Assembly: GCA_963576475.1 (NCBI GenBank)
Contig: OY754968.1
Span: 12,332,607-12,396,606, forward strand
Length of the DNA stretch: 64,000 nucleotides
From: Molanna angustata
Lineage: Eukaryota; Arthropoda; Insecta; Trichoptera; Molannidae
Reading direction: 5' to 3'
This document shows positions 34,866 to 46,984 of the stretch, piece after piece. Position numbers and translations under genes: made by a program. Under the pieces are notes generated by a model. It was not told the DNA's origin, did no database searches, and was given only the letters and a program-made list of their open reading frames with translations. Each line of letters opens with the position of its first letter. Position 1 is the stretch's first letter.

Positions 34866-37034
34866 TATTTTAAAAAAATAAAACGACGAATTTAATTATC
34901 TTATAAATAAAAAAATAAAATATTTACAGCATCTTCAAAAAATTCAATTCAATCTAGCAAGTGTTTCGTTTCATTGACACCGTCATAAATAATCGCATAA
35001 AATCAAAACCATTATAGTTAATATTATGCAACTGAGGGTGAAGTTTACACGCCATAATAATGATACCATAATCAGAAGCTGCCATCTGTCGACCAATATT
35101 TAAACTGCTCATCCCATTCACAGTAAATGCTCCTCATATCTATCTCTTGTATGGAAGTACAATAAAAAAATAAGACAAATTGTCGGACGGTGTGAATAAT
35201 TTCCTTACAAATTTATTAGAGATGATTTGTCGGGCGGCTCATCCAAGGAAGGGAGGGCAACATCCCCTATTGAAATGCAGGGGAAAATATTGTATGAGTG
35301 GGTATCACTTTCACCAATTTCACGCTACAAAGATATTTACTCTCGACCCTTGTAGGTTATGAACGAATTTACTTATTAATTTTACGGAGAGACTTGCATA
35401 CGGAGTATTAGCTACTCATCTGTTACCTACCCAATTTACTTTTTTATCACAAGGACAAAAAAAAAATACATCATCATAAGTAAAATTACGTGGTATTTTT
35501 ATACCGTCTTTCTGAATGTAATTTATGGATTGATTAAATAGAAACTTAAATGAATTTAATTAATAAATAAATATTAAGTTTGTTATTATTTATTTGGAAG
35601 AATTCCATTCTGAATATTATTAAAATGAAACATTGTGTTTGGATTCTACAATGTTATAGATATTGAAGAATCCAAACACAGTGTTTCATTTTAATAATAA
35701 TAAATACTTGGATATTTATTTATAAATTTTAAAATGGATTTCCACTCTGTAAACACAAAAACTCTAGAATCAATAAATGAATTTATTGTCCGAGAAAATT
35801 AATATAAAGGCAGTAGCATGCAGAATTTCTAATCATTCGCGAGATAGCTGGTTTCCCTACATTAATAACACTTGTTAGGCTTGTGATTGTCATTCATTTA
35901 GAAAGTAAAAAAAATCAATAATTTGCCTAACATTAATAATTGTGGTTTATTGTGTAAACGGGTTTTTAAAATACAATAAAATACCCCTTGTGGTATTGAC
36001 GCCTTCAATAAATTACTAAAAGTCATTTTGTTGCAAATTTTTCAATAACAGCTACCTATTTTCAATGTGGGAGAGTAAAATAAATAACTAGTTTCAAAAA
36101 GTATTAAAATGACTATCAAAAGATAAAAGTCTTATATTCTTTTGTTTTAGTCAACATACTTAAAACCGCTCTTTAGATAATTTAATCAGAATATCCTTTT
36201 ATGTTAAAATTGATTTATTTACAATACCATTTTGTTTTAGAGCCCCCTGTGCTTCAATCTGGCACTTAGTTCTGCCATTTGTACATCACCTCTGTTGTAC
36301 AACATACCAGCAAAAGCGTGTGACACAAAGTAAAAAATTCCGCGATAAAAATATGGGCATTGTTTGAAATAATGTACGGGACGTGTGGAAGCTTTGCAAG
36401 GGAATTTGAACTTTGAAGCGTAAGGCCGTTGGTCGTTTAGTTATTTGGGTTCATTTAATAGGAACGATGTATGATAATACAGGGTGGTCCATAAATAAAA
36501 TGGAATATGGTAAATAAAATAGTCTGTACGGTTTTCGCCCCTTTTTTGTTACTTCCCACATCCCCTGTATTGAAGTGATGCGATGGATAGAGGGTAAGGT
36601 TGGTTTTTGGGGAGGATCGGTCGGTATTATGACACGGGAAGTGATTAATAGTGAACCCCGATACAGGGTGTCCCATACTGTGTGTCCCCTCTAATGCTTT
36701 TAGGCGTACGGGTCAATGCGCAAATCTTTGTTCCATTCTGCATTATCTTCACACTTTTTTTTTTCACTTCTGTTGCAAATTTAATCTTTTCCAACCCCGT
36801 ACAATACTCACACAACACTATGTACCTATATACAATTTGATTATGGTCAGTTAATCTAATTGCTTTATTCTATATTTCTATAAAGAATAAAAGATGACAC
36901 CAGGAGATTCCAGAAAAGGACACATCCATATGAACGACATTATAAAAAAAGAGAAATTTAAGATGGATGGAGACATGGCCTGATGGTTGTTTATTATCAT
37001 AAACACTTATTTATTTTTTTAATTTCATGCTCCT
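34866..37034. other. AT-rich DNA, no gene seen
   Basis: No gene. Two direct copies of an ACAGGGTGTCC-like motif (36479 and 36662) lie about 180 bases apart, the kind of text found at ends of some insect DNA elements, but no paired inverted end was found. The hairpin at 35626-35698 is listed separately. Confidence 0.4.
35626..35698. repeat. Hairpin, ~32 bp arms
   Basis: ATTATTAAAATGAAACATTG and GTTTGGATTCT on the left; AGAATCCAAACACAGTGTTT and CATTTTAATAAT on the right. One mismatch. Loop about 20 bases. Confidence 0.9.
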
Positions 37035-37165
37035 TCTTAGATAAAACACTGATCTGTGGCTCTACAATCCAGGTCGGGTCTTAGCCTCCTGCAGAGCCCG
37101 TCTCCATCACTGTCGGTCTTGTGATGCATTACTCCAGTTATGTATGCCGATGTTGGTTGCATCCT
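37035..37165 (-). pseudogene. LINE C-terminal scrap, minus strand
   Basis: Minus translation: DATNIGIHNWSNASQDRQ, a stop, then WRRALQEAKTRPGL and a stop. This matches the A-x-D-R-x-x-W-R-x(5)-A-K-x-R-x-G-L terminus also seen at 41905-41982 and 23300-23372. No catalytic part. Family probably shared with those two. Confidence 0.65.
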
Positions 37166-37353
37166 TCACTACTCAAATCATCATTTATTAATAATTCATC
37201 CTTCTACAACACTGATAGGTATCAAATACAAAAAGATCTATAAAATACAAAAATGAGTTTTATTTTCTTTTAATTTTTATTTAAACAACAATTAGCAAAC
37301 ATATTTTGTAACGCCATTCTACACATACAAAAAACGATTCTGTCATATTCCAC

Positions 37354-37600
37354 ACGGAAAAAAAATTTCAAAAAATTTCTTCAGTCAAGAATATTTTTTC
37401 ATACATAACGAAAAAAATATTCTCTCAAATTAAGATTTTTTTGTTTTATCTCAAAACAGTATTTTCTTAATTCAAATAAATTTGTTTGAATTAAGAAAAT
37501 ATTGTTTTGAGATAAAATCTTAATTTGAGAGAATATTATTTTCGTTATAAATATATGAAAAAATATTCTTGACTGAAGAAAACTGTTTTTTCTGTGCACC
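37354..37600. mobile_element. Foldback MITE, ~100 bp arms
   Basis: The arms match almost completely: TCTTCAGTCAAGAATATTTT through TCAAAACAGTATTTTCTTAA on the left, with TTAAGAAAATATTGTTTTGA through AAAATATTCTTGACTGAAGA on the right, centre near 37485. The outer ends are CACGGAAAAAAAA and, reversed, GCACAGAAAAAAC. High arm identity suggests a recent element or repair-maintained symmetry. A similar end, GTGCACAGAAAAAAAAA, stands alone near 57277. Confidence 0.85.
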
Positions 37601-39717
37601 GTAGTAAACAGAGCCAGCTTGTTCTTTTTATCTTATTTTTTAAATTTTTGTTTACGTTGCATCGCTTTGCTGACATCTGCTTACCTACTTCAAAGATTAA
37701 TAATTTAAAAAAATCGATAGTATAAACATACATTGATTAAAAATATCGGTAGTATAAACATACATTGATTAAAAATGAAACAAAATACTTTGTTATTTAC
37801 CGAATTTTAATGTACAAGCAAGAACAAAATTCTAAATTTATCAGTTGATAAGAGCCTATTAAGCTGAGACGGTCGTACTGATAAAAGGAAAAAATATATG
37901 TAGAACCTGTAAATTTTATTTCAACTATAATTAACATACGATCTAATGGAATTACTTTTGATCGAATACCTCTATTTACATGATCAGTAATAATTACAGC
38001 AATTTTAAATCAATTTTGTTTGATTTAAAAAAAAAACTAGTAAAATAGAGTTCTACACCATAAACACCGTCAACATTGTCTTTTGTGCTGTATCTTTTTT
38101 ATACTTTTATTTAATAGATAAATACACTAAAAGGTAAAAGTAAAATTCCTTTGATTAAAGCAAAAATAGATTTAAATACTTCTTCACCTTTAATGTCAGA
38201 TTTATTCCGTTGGTCATTATTCAATGAATTCAAATGAATAATTTATTATATTCTTAATTGCTGTCCTTTCAATACAACATGTATATATTCATTCCTTTTC
38301 TTCATCAAATTTTATTTTACATACCTACTTGTTTAACTTAATGAATTACCCCTTCCTTCTCTATTATTCGTATGCCTCGTTTTGAATCTTCACCACTATT
38401 GTTTACTATTTTGACGATGCTCGGCATTGAGCCATTGATGCTCGGAATTATATATTATTTTTTTCATCATAATTCTATGTGGATAAATATAAAATAAAAA
38501 ATACTTGGTTTTCGTTCTATTCAATTTAATTGATTATATACGCGTTTCGTGCAAGGTATATCGTCAGAATTATACTTTAAAAGTCTAACACTAGTAACAT
38601 GTAAATTTAAAACCACTAGTTTTAGTCTTGTAGAGTATCATTCAAACGATGTGCCTTGCACATAATGCGTACATAATCAATAAAATTTAATATATATATT
38701 TTCATTTTATAGATCTACTTAGAATTGTCGATCGACAAACTAATATTTTTATCGTATGGGTTAATCACATACACATCATAACAAAACAAAGTTTAGATAC
38801 AAAAATAATAGTAATTAGCACAAGTAGACTTGCTTGTCAAGGTTTAATGTCAATGTTTAAAATATAATTCGTTGCTGAGTCACTCAACAAGAAAAAGTCC
38901 TTGAAATCTCCCAAACAATCTAAACTTAGTCATAATTCCCTTGTATTTTTATACTTATTGATATATGTAGTATGCAAATGGTTTTATCAATTGCATTTCG
39001 GGTGCAGGACCATTTATTTAAGAAGAAGATGACAACATTAAAAATATTAGAATCAAACGTGAAAAATAAATAAAAGCTAGTGACGATACTTAATTTAAAA
39101 CAAATTATATATTAACAACGTAGGTGGGTCTTTTCACTATGAAGTGTCTTTTCACACCATCATTAAATTTCCAAACATTAAATAGGTTTGGGAAAATTGG
39201 ACAAATTTATTGAAGCGCAAAGAGAAGTCGGTACTCATATTCAACGGTCTTTGTCCCACCTGAAAGGAACCTGTTTATCGATACTAAATTTAATTTAATA
39301 GTGTGCTGATAAAGGCAAATTTCTCCTTAAATTCAATCTGATTTTGGTACAAAGGTGGGCAGTATGTAATTCCTCCTCCTCACACGTCCCATATAATACA
39401 TATATAGATAGGTAGAGAGAACTGAGCACCTTTAATAACGAAACGCAGTGAAGCAAAGGGCTGACCAGACCACTCACATAGGTGGTAGGTACATAGATAG
39501 GTGATAGATATAGACGGAGGATGAGAATGGGTTCTACATACATGTGGCTGGTACAAATGGAAATTTACGTGATCCAGAGTAGATATAGATTACGTTTGCA
39601 CACTGATCACTACGGGAGGAAATTGACACTGACCACTCGTTCTTATTTTTAGGTCAAAATATTTCTCAGTAAATTATTTACTGGGCTGAAAACACTGGTT
39701 TTTCAGGGTAAAAGAAA

Positions 39718-39720
<3 letters not shown>
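37601..39720. other. AT-rich DNA, no gene seen
   Basis: No recognisable coding. Contains the inverted repeat at 38529-38682. The 82-codon minus frame at 39543-39295 has no domain. Confidence 0.4.
38529..38682. repeat. Inverted repeat, ~32 bp arms
   Basis: Left TTGATTATATACGCGTTTCG and TGCAAGGTAT; right, reversed, TTGATTATGTACGCATTATG and TGCAAGGCAC. The ~90-base spacer has no feature. Probably an old foldback. Confidence 0.65.

Positions 39721-39749
<29 letters not shown>
39721..39749. repeat. (TA)14 microsatellite
   Basis: Uninterrupted TA dinucleotides after AAAGAAAGTG. Confidence 0.95.
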
Positions 39750-39753
<4 letters not shown>

Positions 39754-39859
39754 TTTTTCCAAATATGTCCAAAACACCTCTGCACACATCATTAGGTACT
39801 TTCTGTCTAATCCAAGGGAATAGTGGGGAGTTATGATTTCGCAATTTTTTGAACTATTT

Positions 39860-40425
39860 TTTTATTGCAGATGATCAACTAGTATCATGCTGAGATCGTT
39901 TTCTGAAAGTTTCATCACAATGTATCTGTGTGTGTGCTATGTATTATGTGCTATGTACGGCATGTTTATTTTACTTTATCGAGTATAGACTAAAGTACTC
40001 ATTGGCTTATTTTCTAATTTTGCAAATTTGCATATCTAATAATACTCACTTTTGAAGGATATCTCATTAAATTTTGAAGGATATCTGAATAGGGCTAAGA
40101 ACCCATTAAATTTGAATGATACCTAAATAGTGCTTATACCCCATTATTATTTATTAATTTTTTAAACTGTCATTTATTTCAAAGTGACCCCCAGCTCGGG
40201 AATCATGAAATTTGATATCAATATTTACAAACTGGAAGTAAGGCACATCACTTTCACAAAATGGCATTGAAGAATTATCAAATTTTCATAGTAAAATATT
40301 TAAATCAAAAATAATTTAACAAACTCACATCACGAAAATGTTGAATATTTTCCATACGATATTTGAATACTTTAAGGATTGACTTATTATTGAGAATTTT
40401 AGCGATGGCCACAACCCACTCATTT
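39860..40425 (+). repeat. Dispersed repeat family X, copy 4
   Basis: From TTTATTGCAGATGATCAACT to GGCCACAACCCACTC. It has a local expansion near 40040-40140, where a CCCATTAAATTTGAATGATA-type segment occurs about three times. Confidence 0.65.
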
Positions 40426-41210
40426 CATTTGCCATTGTTATCATTTTGATGTAGACTTTTTATCTTAGCAATCTTTGATAAATTGTTTCGTGTATTTTCG
40501 TCTTGCATAACTCAATCTATATATATTTTATAAGTTCATGGAAAAACATTTTATTCCTTGTTTATTTACCTGTATTTTTTTTAAGAGTACATATGACCAT
40601 TTTGCTGTTGATTATTGATATTTGGTAAGGTCAAAATTTGTTTGTTTAAAATTAAAAATAATATAGGTTAAATTCTGTTGAATAGTGGTTACCCAAGAGG
40701 AGGCTTTACAACAGATGTATAAGATATGTATAACCAGTATAACATTCAACAATCCGTCCATATACAAACGAATGTGTTCTGTAGTATTAATGTAGGTACC
40801 CACTGATGGTATGCTTCACCATACTGTTCTCTACATCGTCCATCCAAATGGTATTCAATTATGACAGAGGATGGTGAATGGACTAAATGCTCATTAGAAT
40901 TACATGGGCAGTCGAAACAGTGGCGGTGGTCGTAAAGCAGACAACCAAAACCTTTAGTTTACCAACTCTCCTACCATTCCCTACTACAATCGAAGATTAT
41001 CCTTCACAACTCAATTTACACAGCTGAAATATACATATTTTACTTGTAATTAATCAAAAATATTGCATTTAACACAAAAAAAGATAAAAATACATCAATT
41101 GTTTTACTTCATGTTTATTTCAGTAAATATAATTCCAAAAACAGTTTCAGTTTCATTATCATCAGGTTATAGCAAATATGGAATACACATATTTTTAATC
41201 AAATGCAGTA
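40426..41210. other. No gene seen
   Basis: AT-rich DNA between X copy 4 and the TIR element. The frames at 40803-40612 and 41063-41275 show no domain. Confidence 0.4.
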
Positions 41211-42354
41211 GGGTAGACTGGGTACGGTTGTGCCAGGTTACGGTTGTGACAGTCGTCATATTAGCGAAACTATAAGGAATACCGGGATAAGTGCAAGATG
41301 CGAGAGGAGTGGCATGCCCGTCTGAATGTGTATCACAGAATTGCGTTAGCCATCGCGCGACATTACCGCTGGCAGAGACCCACATTACTTTTTAACAGTC
41401 AAAACTAAGTATTTTTATTCGATTTCTTTTAATAATTGTTGCTATATGTGTACAGATAGAGTTATGAGTGTTTTTCTTCGTTATAAGTTAAACATTAATA
41501 GCAGTGATTACTTTGTACGTAGATTATTTTTTTACTGTTATGGCAATTGTTTTATTGTAATATAGTATGTTGGGTACGGTTGTGACATATTTTATGGGTA
41601 CGGTTGTGACACTATGTGACTAGAATTTGATTCTTCACCATCCTCTGGAGAGAACAATTCTGGACCTAACATTGAACCACTTCTTTCAGCTTCCTTATTG
41701 GGCGAATCTTTAATTTCAATTCCATGCGATGTTAACCCAACTGCGTTATCCTCAGCAACCTCACCAGTTTTATCGCCTGAAATTGTTCGGCCTTTTCCAA
41801 AGGCTCCTCAAAGAAAAGCAAAAGGTTCCAGAACTAAAAAGTCGACCATTTATACGGACACGCCTGAAAAAGAGGCAGTCAGGAAAGAAAATGAAGAAAA
41901 GGGCGGTTGGAGAGTTGCTGCAGACGATAGAAGAAACTGGAGACGAAGACTGACGGAGGCTAAGGCTCGATATGGGCTGTAGCGCCATTGAAGAAGAAAG
42001 AAGTGTTCCTAGATTTTATTTTTTTTGTTAAATAAAATATTATTATATTATTATGTTAAATATTTCTATCAATAAAATCGTTTTCCACCATTTTGGTATA
42101 TTTTTGAACTTGTCACTACCGACCCCAAGCACTGTCACAACCGCCCCTGGGGTGTGGTCGGTTGTGACATTTTTCACATTTTTCCTAATAACCTCCTATA
42201 AGTTAACTATTATACTAAGGGCCAAAATTTTAGCTAATATACGTAGGAAAATGTACACTTAACTATAAAAAACAAATTTCTTCTAGTTAATTAGCACAAT
42301 AACAAAATTATGGATGATCAAGTGAAAATTGTCACAACCATACCCAGTCCACCC
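41211..42354 (+). mobile_element. Pogo/Tigger-like TIR element, 1144 bp, non-autonomous
   Basis: Left end GGGTAGACTGGGTACGGTTG and right end (reversed) GGGTGGACTGGGTATGGTTG form terminal inverted repeats of about 22 bases, each bordered by TA (41209-41210 and 42355-42356). TA duplication is the mark of Tc1/mariner/pogo elements. TACGGTTGTGAC also occurs inside each end (41241, 41576, 41601; inverted-sense echo near 42155), possibly as transposase binding repeats. The interior keeps only a transposase C-terminal tail (next entry), so it cannot move by itself. Confidence 0.7.
41620..41982 (+). pseudogene. Chimeric frame: pogo/Tigger transposase tail fused to LINE tail
   Basis: Open from 41620 after a TGA. 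The first part is Ser/acidic-rich (EFDSSPSSGENNSGPN), then SPEIVRPFPKAPQRKAKGS and KKSTIYTDTPEKEAV. Pogo/Tigger-type DDE transposases end like this: an acidic stretch, then S-P-x-x-(V/I)-R-P-x-P-(K/R)-A and T-D-T-P-E-K. The catalytic DDE domain is absent. At about 41905 the same frame passes into GWRVAADDRRNWRRRLTEAK and ARYGL, then a stop and a GAAGAAGAAAG tail, the C-terminus of an RTE-like LINE. The join is in frame. No start codon is evident, and a working protein is unlikely; the fusion probably reflects a LINE insertion. Confidence 0.65.
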
Positions 42355-42356
42355 TA

Positions 42357-43449
42357 CATTACAATTTACAATAAACAATTTGACGGCTATACATATACAA
42401 AATTACTAGGTAGGTACTGGAGAAATAGACACTATCGAGAGACCGCGCGCACACTACGCGCCTTTTATAAATACATTCCGTCAATCATACTGTCTCGCTC
42501 GCACTCACACTTATCACGTATCTCAAATTTTTCATTTTAATTATCACACTTTTTATAAACGATGCATTGTGTATCATAAGCATACATTTAATTCGGAGCA
42601 TATAACTAAGTATTTTCGCAGGAGCTAGATTCGAAAGTCACAAATAATAAAAATACCAGTTTAACATTTCAAATATTTAATGAATGAAATTTTAAAATAA
42701 AATAAATTAAATATTCAAAATTATTTGTTTATTGGTCTATACAAAAAAAAACTTCTTAAATTTGACTGATTTGTAAAATATATTTTTTTTTGTATAGCTA
42801 ATAATTATGTATATTTAATATTTTGTGTCTTTTCTTTTAATGTCTTCTTAACACACGAGTGCTTGCACTCTAGTAAAGATTTTTTTTACTGTGCATCTCT
42901 TTCTATATTATTTAATTTTTTTTATATGTATTATAAATTTAATAAAATAAAATAAATAAATAAAAATGAGATTTGGGTCCAGTTGAAATTTTCCAAGTAC
43001 CTACACTACAAGTGTCTCTCCTTATTAAATTTATGTGTTTCGTTGTGAATATTTTAAAATATTACAAAAAGAAATAAAAGGAAGATATAAATAAAATGGG
43101 TCTATATTGGCACAACAGTATTGGGTTGAGTACATGTAATGTATCTATGTATAGTAGATTAGTTTCATCACATGAGATAAACAATAGCCATCATAAGCCT
43201 GAACTAAAAGCAACCAAGCCTTCATTAGTAAATCTCTCAGTCTACATTTCTAAACTTCGGTTTAAATCGTTCAAAGGATGCAATAATCGTCTATTGGTCA
43301 CGTTTCAATCACAGAATATAAATTATAACTCACTGTTTTAACAACTCTCATTACATTTATTTTGATTCTGATAACGACATATTATTTTTTATGTGCCCTT
43401 TTTGTATATTAATTGAATACAAAATTATTTTAATTTTACTCCCTCAAAT
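42357..43449. other. AT-rich DNA, no gene seen
   Basis: Nothing recognised. The frames at 42310-42540 and 43096-43341 have no motif. Confidence 0.45.
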
Positions 43450-43504
43450 TTTCAAGGCTTTTATAAAATATATCTAGTAGATATATTTTATAAAAGCCTT
43501 GAAA
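43450..43504. repeat. Perfect 26 bp-arm hairpin, 3-base loop
   Basis: TTTCAAGGCTTTTATAAAAT plus ATATCT, loop AGT, then the exact inverse ending AAAAGCCTTGAAA. It is followed within ten bases by the sequence shared with the 24300 hairpin. Confidence 0.95.
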
Positions 43505-43512
43505 TTAGTTAG

Positions 43513-43615
43513 CATAAAAATACTCAACGTGGTTAAAAACTAAGATATTTTATTTTATTTATTTATATTAGTTATAATGTGCCACAAATAATAAGCAGCA
43601 AAGTATGAAGATATT
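43513..43615 (+). repeat. Half copy of the 24.3 kb hairpin family
   Basis: GCATAAAAATACTCAACGTG, GTTAAAAACTAAGATATTTT, then ATGTGCCACAAATAATAAGC match the loop, right arm and 3' flank of 24352-24450. The left arm is lacking. Confidence 0.75.
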
Positions 43616-43631
43616 TATGACATTTTTTTAA

Positions 43632-43733
43632 CATCTCAATAGAGACAAAGTTGGAATATTATAGGAGAACCAGGAACTCAAGGTACCTACAGGGCTTACG
43701 AAGGAGTATGACAACTTCGTCTGTATTGAGATG
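43632..43733. mobile_element. Small MITE, 102 bp, 22 bp inverted ends
   Basis: Left CATCTCAATAGAGACAAAGT and right (reversed) CATCTCAATACAGACGAAGT: 20 of 22 bases match. The interior has GAACCAGGAACTCAAGG and CCTACAGGGCTTACG, shared with 49998-50155 and 61778-61907, and inverted at 46229-46280. Confidence 0.7.
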
Positions 43734-43908
43734 ATAAAACTTAGTCATAAAATAATCATTTAAGTAAAATAAAAAGTATAGCATTAGGAGCATCGCACAT
43801 ACACACACATGTTTTTTTACTGGAGTAATTATAGCTATTCATCTTCTTTGGCAACAAATCGATGCATCTCTTCCTCGACTCCGTTCGATCTTCAGCGACT
43901 CCTTTCAT

Positions 43909-43949
43909 CTTCAACTCTTCAATTATAGGTAATTATTGAAGAGTTGAAG
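43909..43949. repeat. 15 bp inverted repeat
   Basis: CTTCAACTCTTCAAT, 11 bases, ATTGAAGAGTTGAAG. Perfect arms. Confidence 0.85.
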
Positions 43950-44737
43950 TCTCTTTTGTTGATTGTGTATCACCTGTATGTGTCCAGTCGTACTTTATAT
44001 AAAATAAATTACCTGTAAAACTGATTAATATTGAGCGTCATTAGCCTGTCTCGTCATTAGAAACAAAAACAATTCTATTATACGGAGTAAAGTAAGAAGA
44101 AAACGTTGGGTCCATACCAGGTGGTCATTTTCACACAAATAAACCAACTTGTCGAAACTTTGTCAACATTTTACCAAAAACGAACTCTTTCAATGTAATT
44201 CAAGGAGGAAACCATCATTATTTAAGTTGTATCTGTCTGTTGTTGTCTAGTGGTGAGGGGAGGGGAGTCCAAACGAGTGAGGGTCGAAGAAAATTTACTG
44301 AAATGTAATATAAAAAATATATTTTCCTTTTGTTATACAGTTACCATATTCCATAGTAAACGCATTATTTATTCAAACTGTTTTTAATGCAAATTGTTTT
44401 TATTGTTTAATTTTAAATATAATGTTGCTTTGAAGAATTGTTTTGGCTATTTATTATTGCACTTGCTGTACATGAAGATCTATATATAAAATAAGATAAA
44501 GTTAAAATATTATTTTATTAATATTATTTTATTTTTTTTAAATACCAATCGTTATTTTTTTATTACGAAAAAAATTAAACTTCTCCCTTGCTATATCCCA
44601 TATCATTGTTTGTGCCAACTGTTGGTGTCAGCTCTCCTCGTCCTCCCAATCAAGACGGATTGGTACAAGTACTTGCATTACCTACGGACGGACAGTATTT
44701 CGCATCGCACACAGATTTTTTTCAATCTCGATTAAAT
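43950..44737. other. No gene seen
   Basis: AT-rich DNA without recognisable coding or repeats. Confidence 0.45.
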
Positions 44738-44835
44738 TTATTTATTTATACATCTTCTTGTACATAATATAAACAAATATAATTGTACACTGGCGGGCTT
44801 ATTGCCATTAGGCAATTTCTTCCAACCAACCAGAT
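44738..44835 (-). repeat. LINE 3'-tail fragment, best copy
   Basis: Plus reads TTATTTATTTATACATCTTC, TGTACACTGGCGGGCTTATT, then GCCATTAGGCAATTTCTTCC. On minus this is a LINE 3' UTR ending in an (AAAT)n-type tail. Shared with 10621-10682, 34424-34462 and weakly 23961-23991, all in the same sense. Confidence 0.6.
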
Positions 44836-45403
44836 TATATGACAACATTGTGTATGTACAACAGCAAATAAAAAAAGAGTAAAAGAAATCAAATAAAATA
44901 CGTATAACATTTAAATACTATTAAACAAAAAAAAATTATAATTAATTAATTTAATATAATAACGGTAAAAAAAATCTAACGATGTAGATATATCATAAAA
45001 AGATCAAATATAAACAAAAGATCACATATGCTCAATGAAATTGAACACTTCATAATATAAACATAAGATAAATGAAGAATAATGTTATAATATGCGCCGA
45101 TTGTGTATTGGTAAGGATCGAATTCAAAGCAGAATGTTCAGCGCGAAACAACAAAATGAACTGGCGCAGCGCATACGTATTAGATCCTTACAAAGCGCTG
45201 GAGAGTGTAAATTTCGCCGGTGATGATCGATGAATTTCAGTGTTTAGTTATTTTTTTTAAATAAATTAACAATTGTTTTGTTGATTCACCGATAGATGTC
45301 TTGAAGTCAAATATATGGGAGTAATATTCATCCAATTTTCGTCTCAATCAAGTATGAATTTACTGAGATATGAAGGTTTACAATTGTGTATAGCCATGAG
45401 GGC
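44836..45403. other. No gene seen
   Basis: AT-rich to about 45070, then more balanced (45070-45230, with GGCGCAGCGCATACG) but without coding. Confidence 0.4.
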
Positions 45404-45463
45404 ATGTATAGATGACGCTCGGCGTTTAGGTACAGGCACGCGGCCGGTGGGCATCTATACATG
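45404..45463. repeat. 12 bp inverted repeat with shared flank
   Basis: CATGTATAGATG and its inverse CATCTATACATG, each followed by ACGCTCG. This creates both an inverted and a direct component over 60 bases. Confidence 0.7.
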
Positions 45464-45970
45464 ACGCTCGTCTTAAAGAGGCTTTATAGTTTCTTCTGTC
45501 TTGTATTATGTCACCTAGACCATATCTCTGCGGTTGGTTTAGTCTTTGTCCAATTCAGGAATTCTTTGGTCTTCCTCTGGATATTAGTCGAGGAAGATCC
45601 ACGGAGATTACTTAGTTTACCGTGTGATCTAGCGGTCTGCGTTCAACGTGCCCGTACCGTCTCAAATGTCTTTCCTCTATCCTACTATGTATATCAGTAA
45701 AGCCTTAGCTTCCACGGATGCTTGAACTCTTATTTTGTTCCGTAAGGATACTCCAGCTGCTCACCTTAGCATACGCATTTCAGCTGTACATTGTCCAACA
45801 TTCGGAGCCATAGAAGAGTGCCGGTCTGACAATTGTCTAGTACACTTTTCCTTTCAACTTTGCTGGCATTCCCGCATATCGCATAGGATCGCATAGGATT
45901 CCCGACATTGATCTAAATCTCATCCATCCCACACTAATCCTGTAGTTCACATCTGCTGCACATCCTATCA
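45464..45970 (-). pseudogene. LINE RT thumb and C-terminus, frameshifted
   Basis: Minus translation, in pieces across several frames from right to left: RRPALFYG-like text and CSAEMRMLR, GVSLRNKIRVQAS, GHVERRPLDHTVN, RGRPKNS, and DRRNYKASLR near the end. These follow the order seen in insect LINE RTs (thumb, E-M-R-M-L-R, G-H-V-x-R-R, R-G-R-P-K, D-R-R-x-(W/Y)). Stops and frameshifts separate every block, so it is an old inactive copy. A local ATCGCATAGG duplication lies at 45880-45900. Confidence 0.75.
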
Positions 45971-46984
45971 TCCATAATAAAGAGCTATAATAATAATTAT
46001 ACTATTAAATTTAAAAAAAAATTAAAGCACACAGGTTGTAAAAAACATATTTTAATAAGAGAAAGGAATAAAATTATTGTTAAATAATTAAATGTGGAGA
46101 CATGTACTTTGTGGAAATTCATTATTTATTTTTTTAAATTGATCATTGTTTAATAATCAAATGTGAAGACTTTAATAATAATATTAATCGAATATATTTT
46201 TATTGCATATATTTTTTTATTTTGCCTGAGTTCCTGGTTCTTCTATAATATCCCAACTTCGTCTCTATTGAGATATTGTTGTCAATAAAAAAATAATAAA
46301 TTCATTATTTCAAAATGGTTAATATAACGCACTACTGTGTTAAACTCCACTAATAAATAGTGGAATTTAATTTAGCGTTTTATTTAACATTTATAAATAA
46401 TTGGTCATTGTGTCTATCAAAGGTTTGCACTTTAACATCAATTGTATTTAACCGATCTGATTTCTTTCTTTTGCAAAATGAGTATTCTATCAATATTAGA
46501 TTATGTAGATAGTTTGATTATAATAAACGAACCTATTAGGTAGGTATGTGTCTGTATAGGGTAATCCAATCCAATGCATAAGAAATTTCCTTAGAACCGT
46601 TTGACGGTGGCACTTTACTTTGTATCCCGACCACATATTTAACATTCAGTAATAATTGAGTACTAGATCGATAATTAGTTAAAGTCCGCCATGTCCAGCT
46701 GTATGTAGCTGGTGCCTGGTGCCTGCCTCTCACCCCTCCCTTCCATCTGATACCACCTTAACCCAAACCAAATGGAAGGACTCCTTACTGTGACAGTACC
46801 GGACCCACTGTGTGGGAGGAATATTATCGTGTATGTATTGTGAACATGTTGACAAAATATACCTGCTTATTTCATTTCAAAATTAAAAAACTATTCAAAA
46901 TCAATAAAATTAAATATATGGATCTTTTATATCCACGTGTCATTTGTCGCATTCTCGTTATTTTAAAATTTCTCAACTATTGCA
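45971..46984. other. No gene; MITE end at 46229-46280
   Basis: AT-rich. At 46229-46280, GAGTTCCTGGTTCTTCTATA, ATATCCCAACTTCGTCTCTA and TTGAGATATTG are the inverted form of the MITE family at 43632. The 100-codon frame at 46810-47112 is AT-rich chance. Confidence 0.5.

Noticed and set aside
36479..36680. Element bounded by ACAGGGTG(G)TCC motifs
   Set aside because: The two motifs are in the same direction and no inverted partner or duplication was found.
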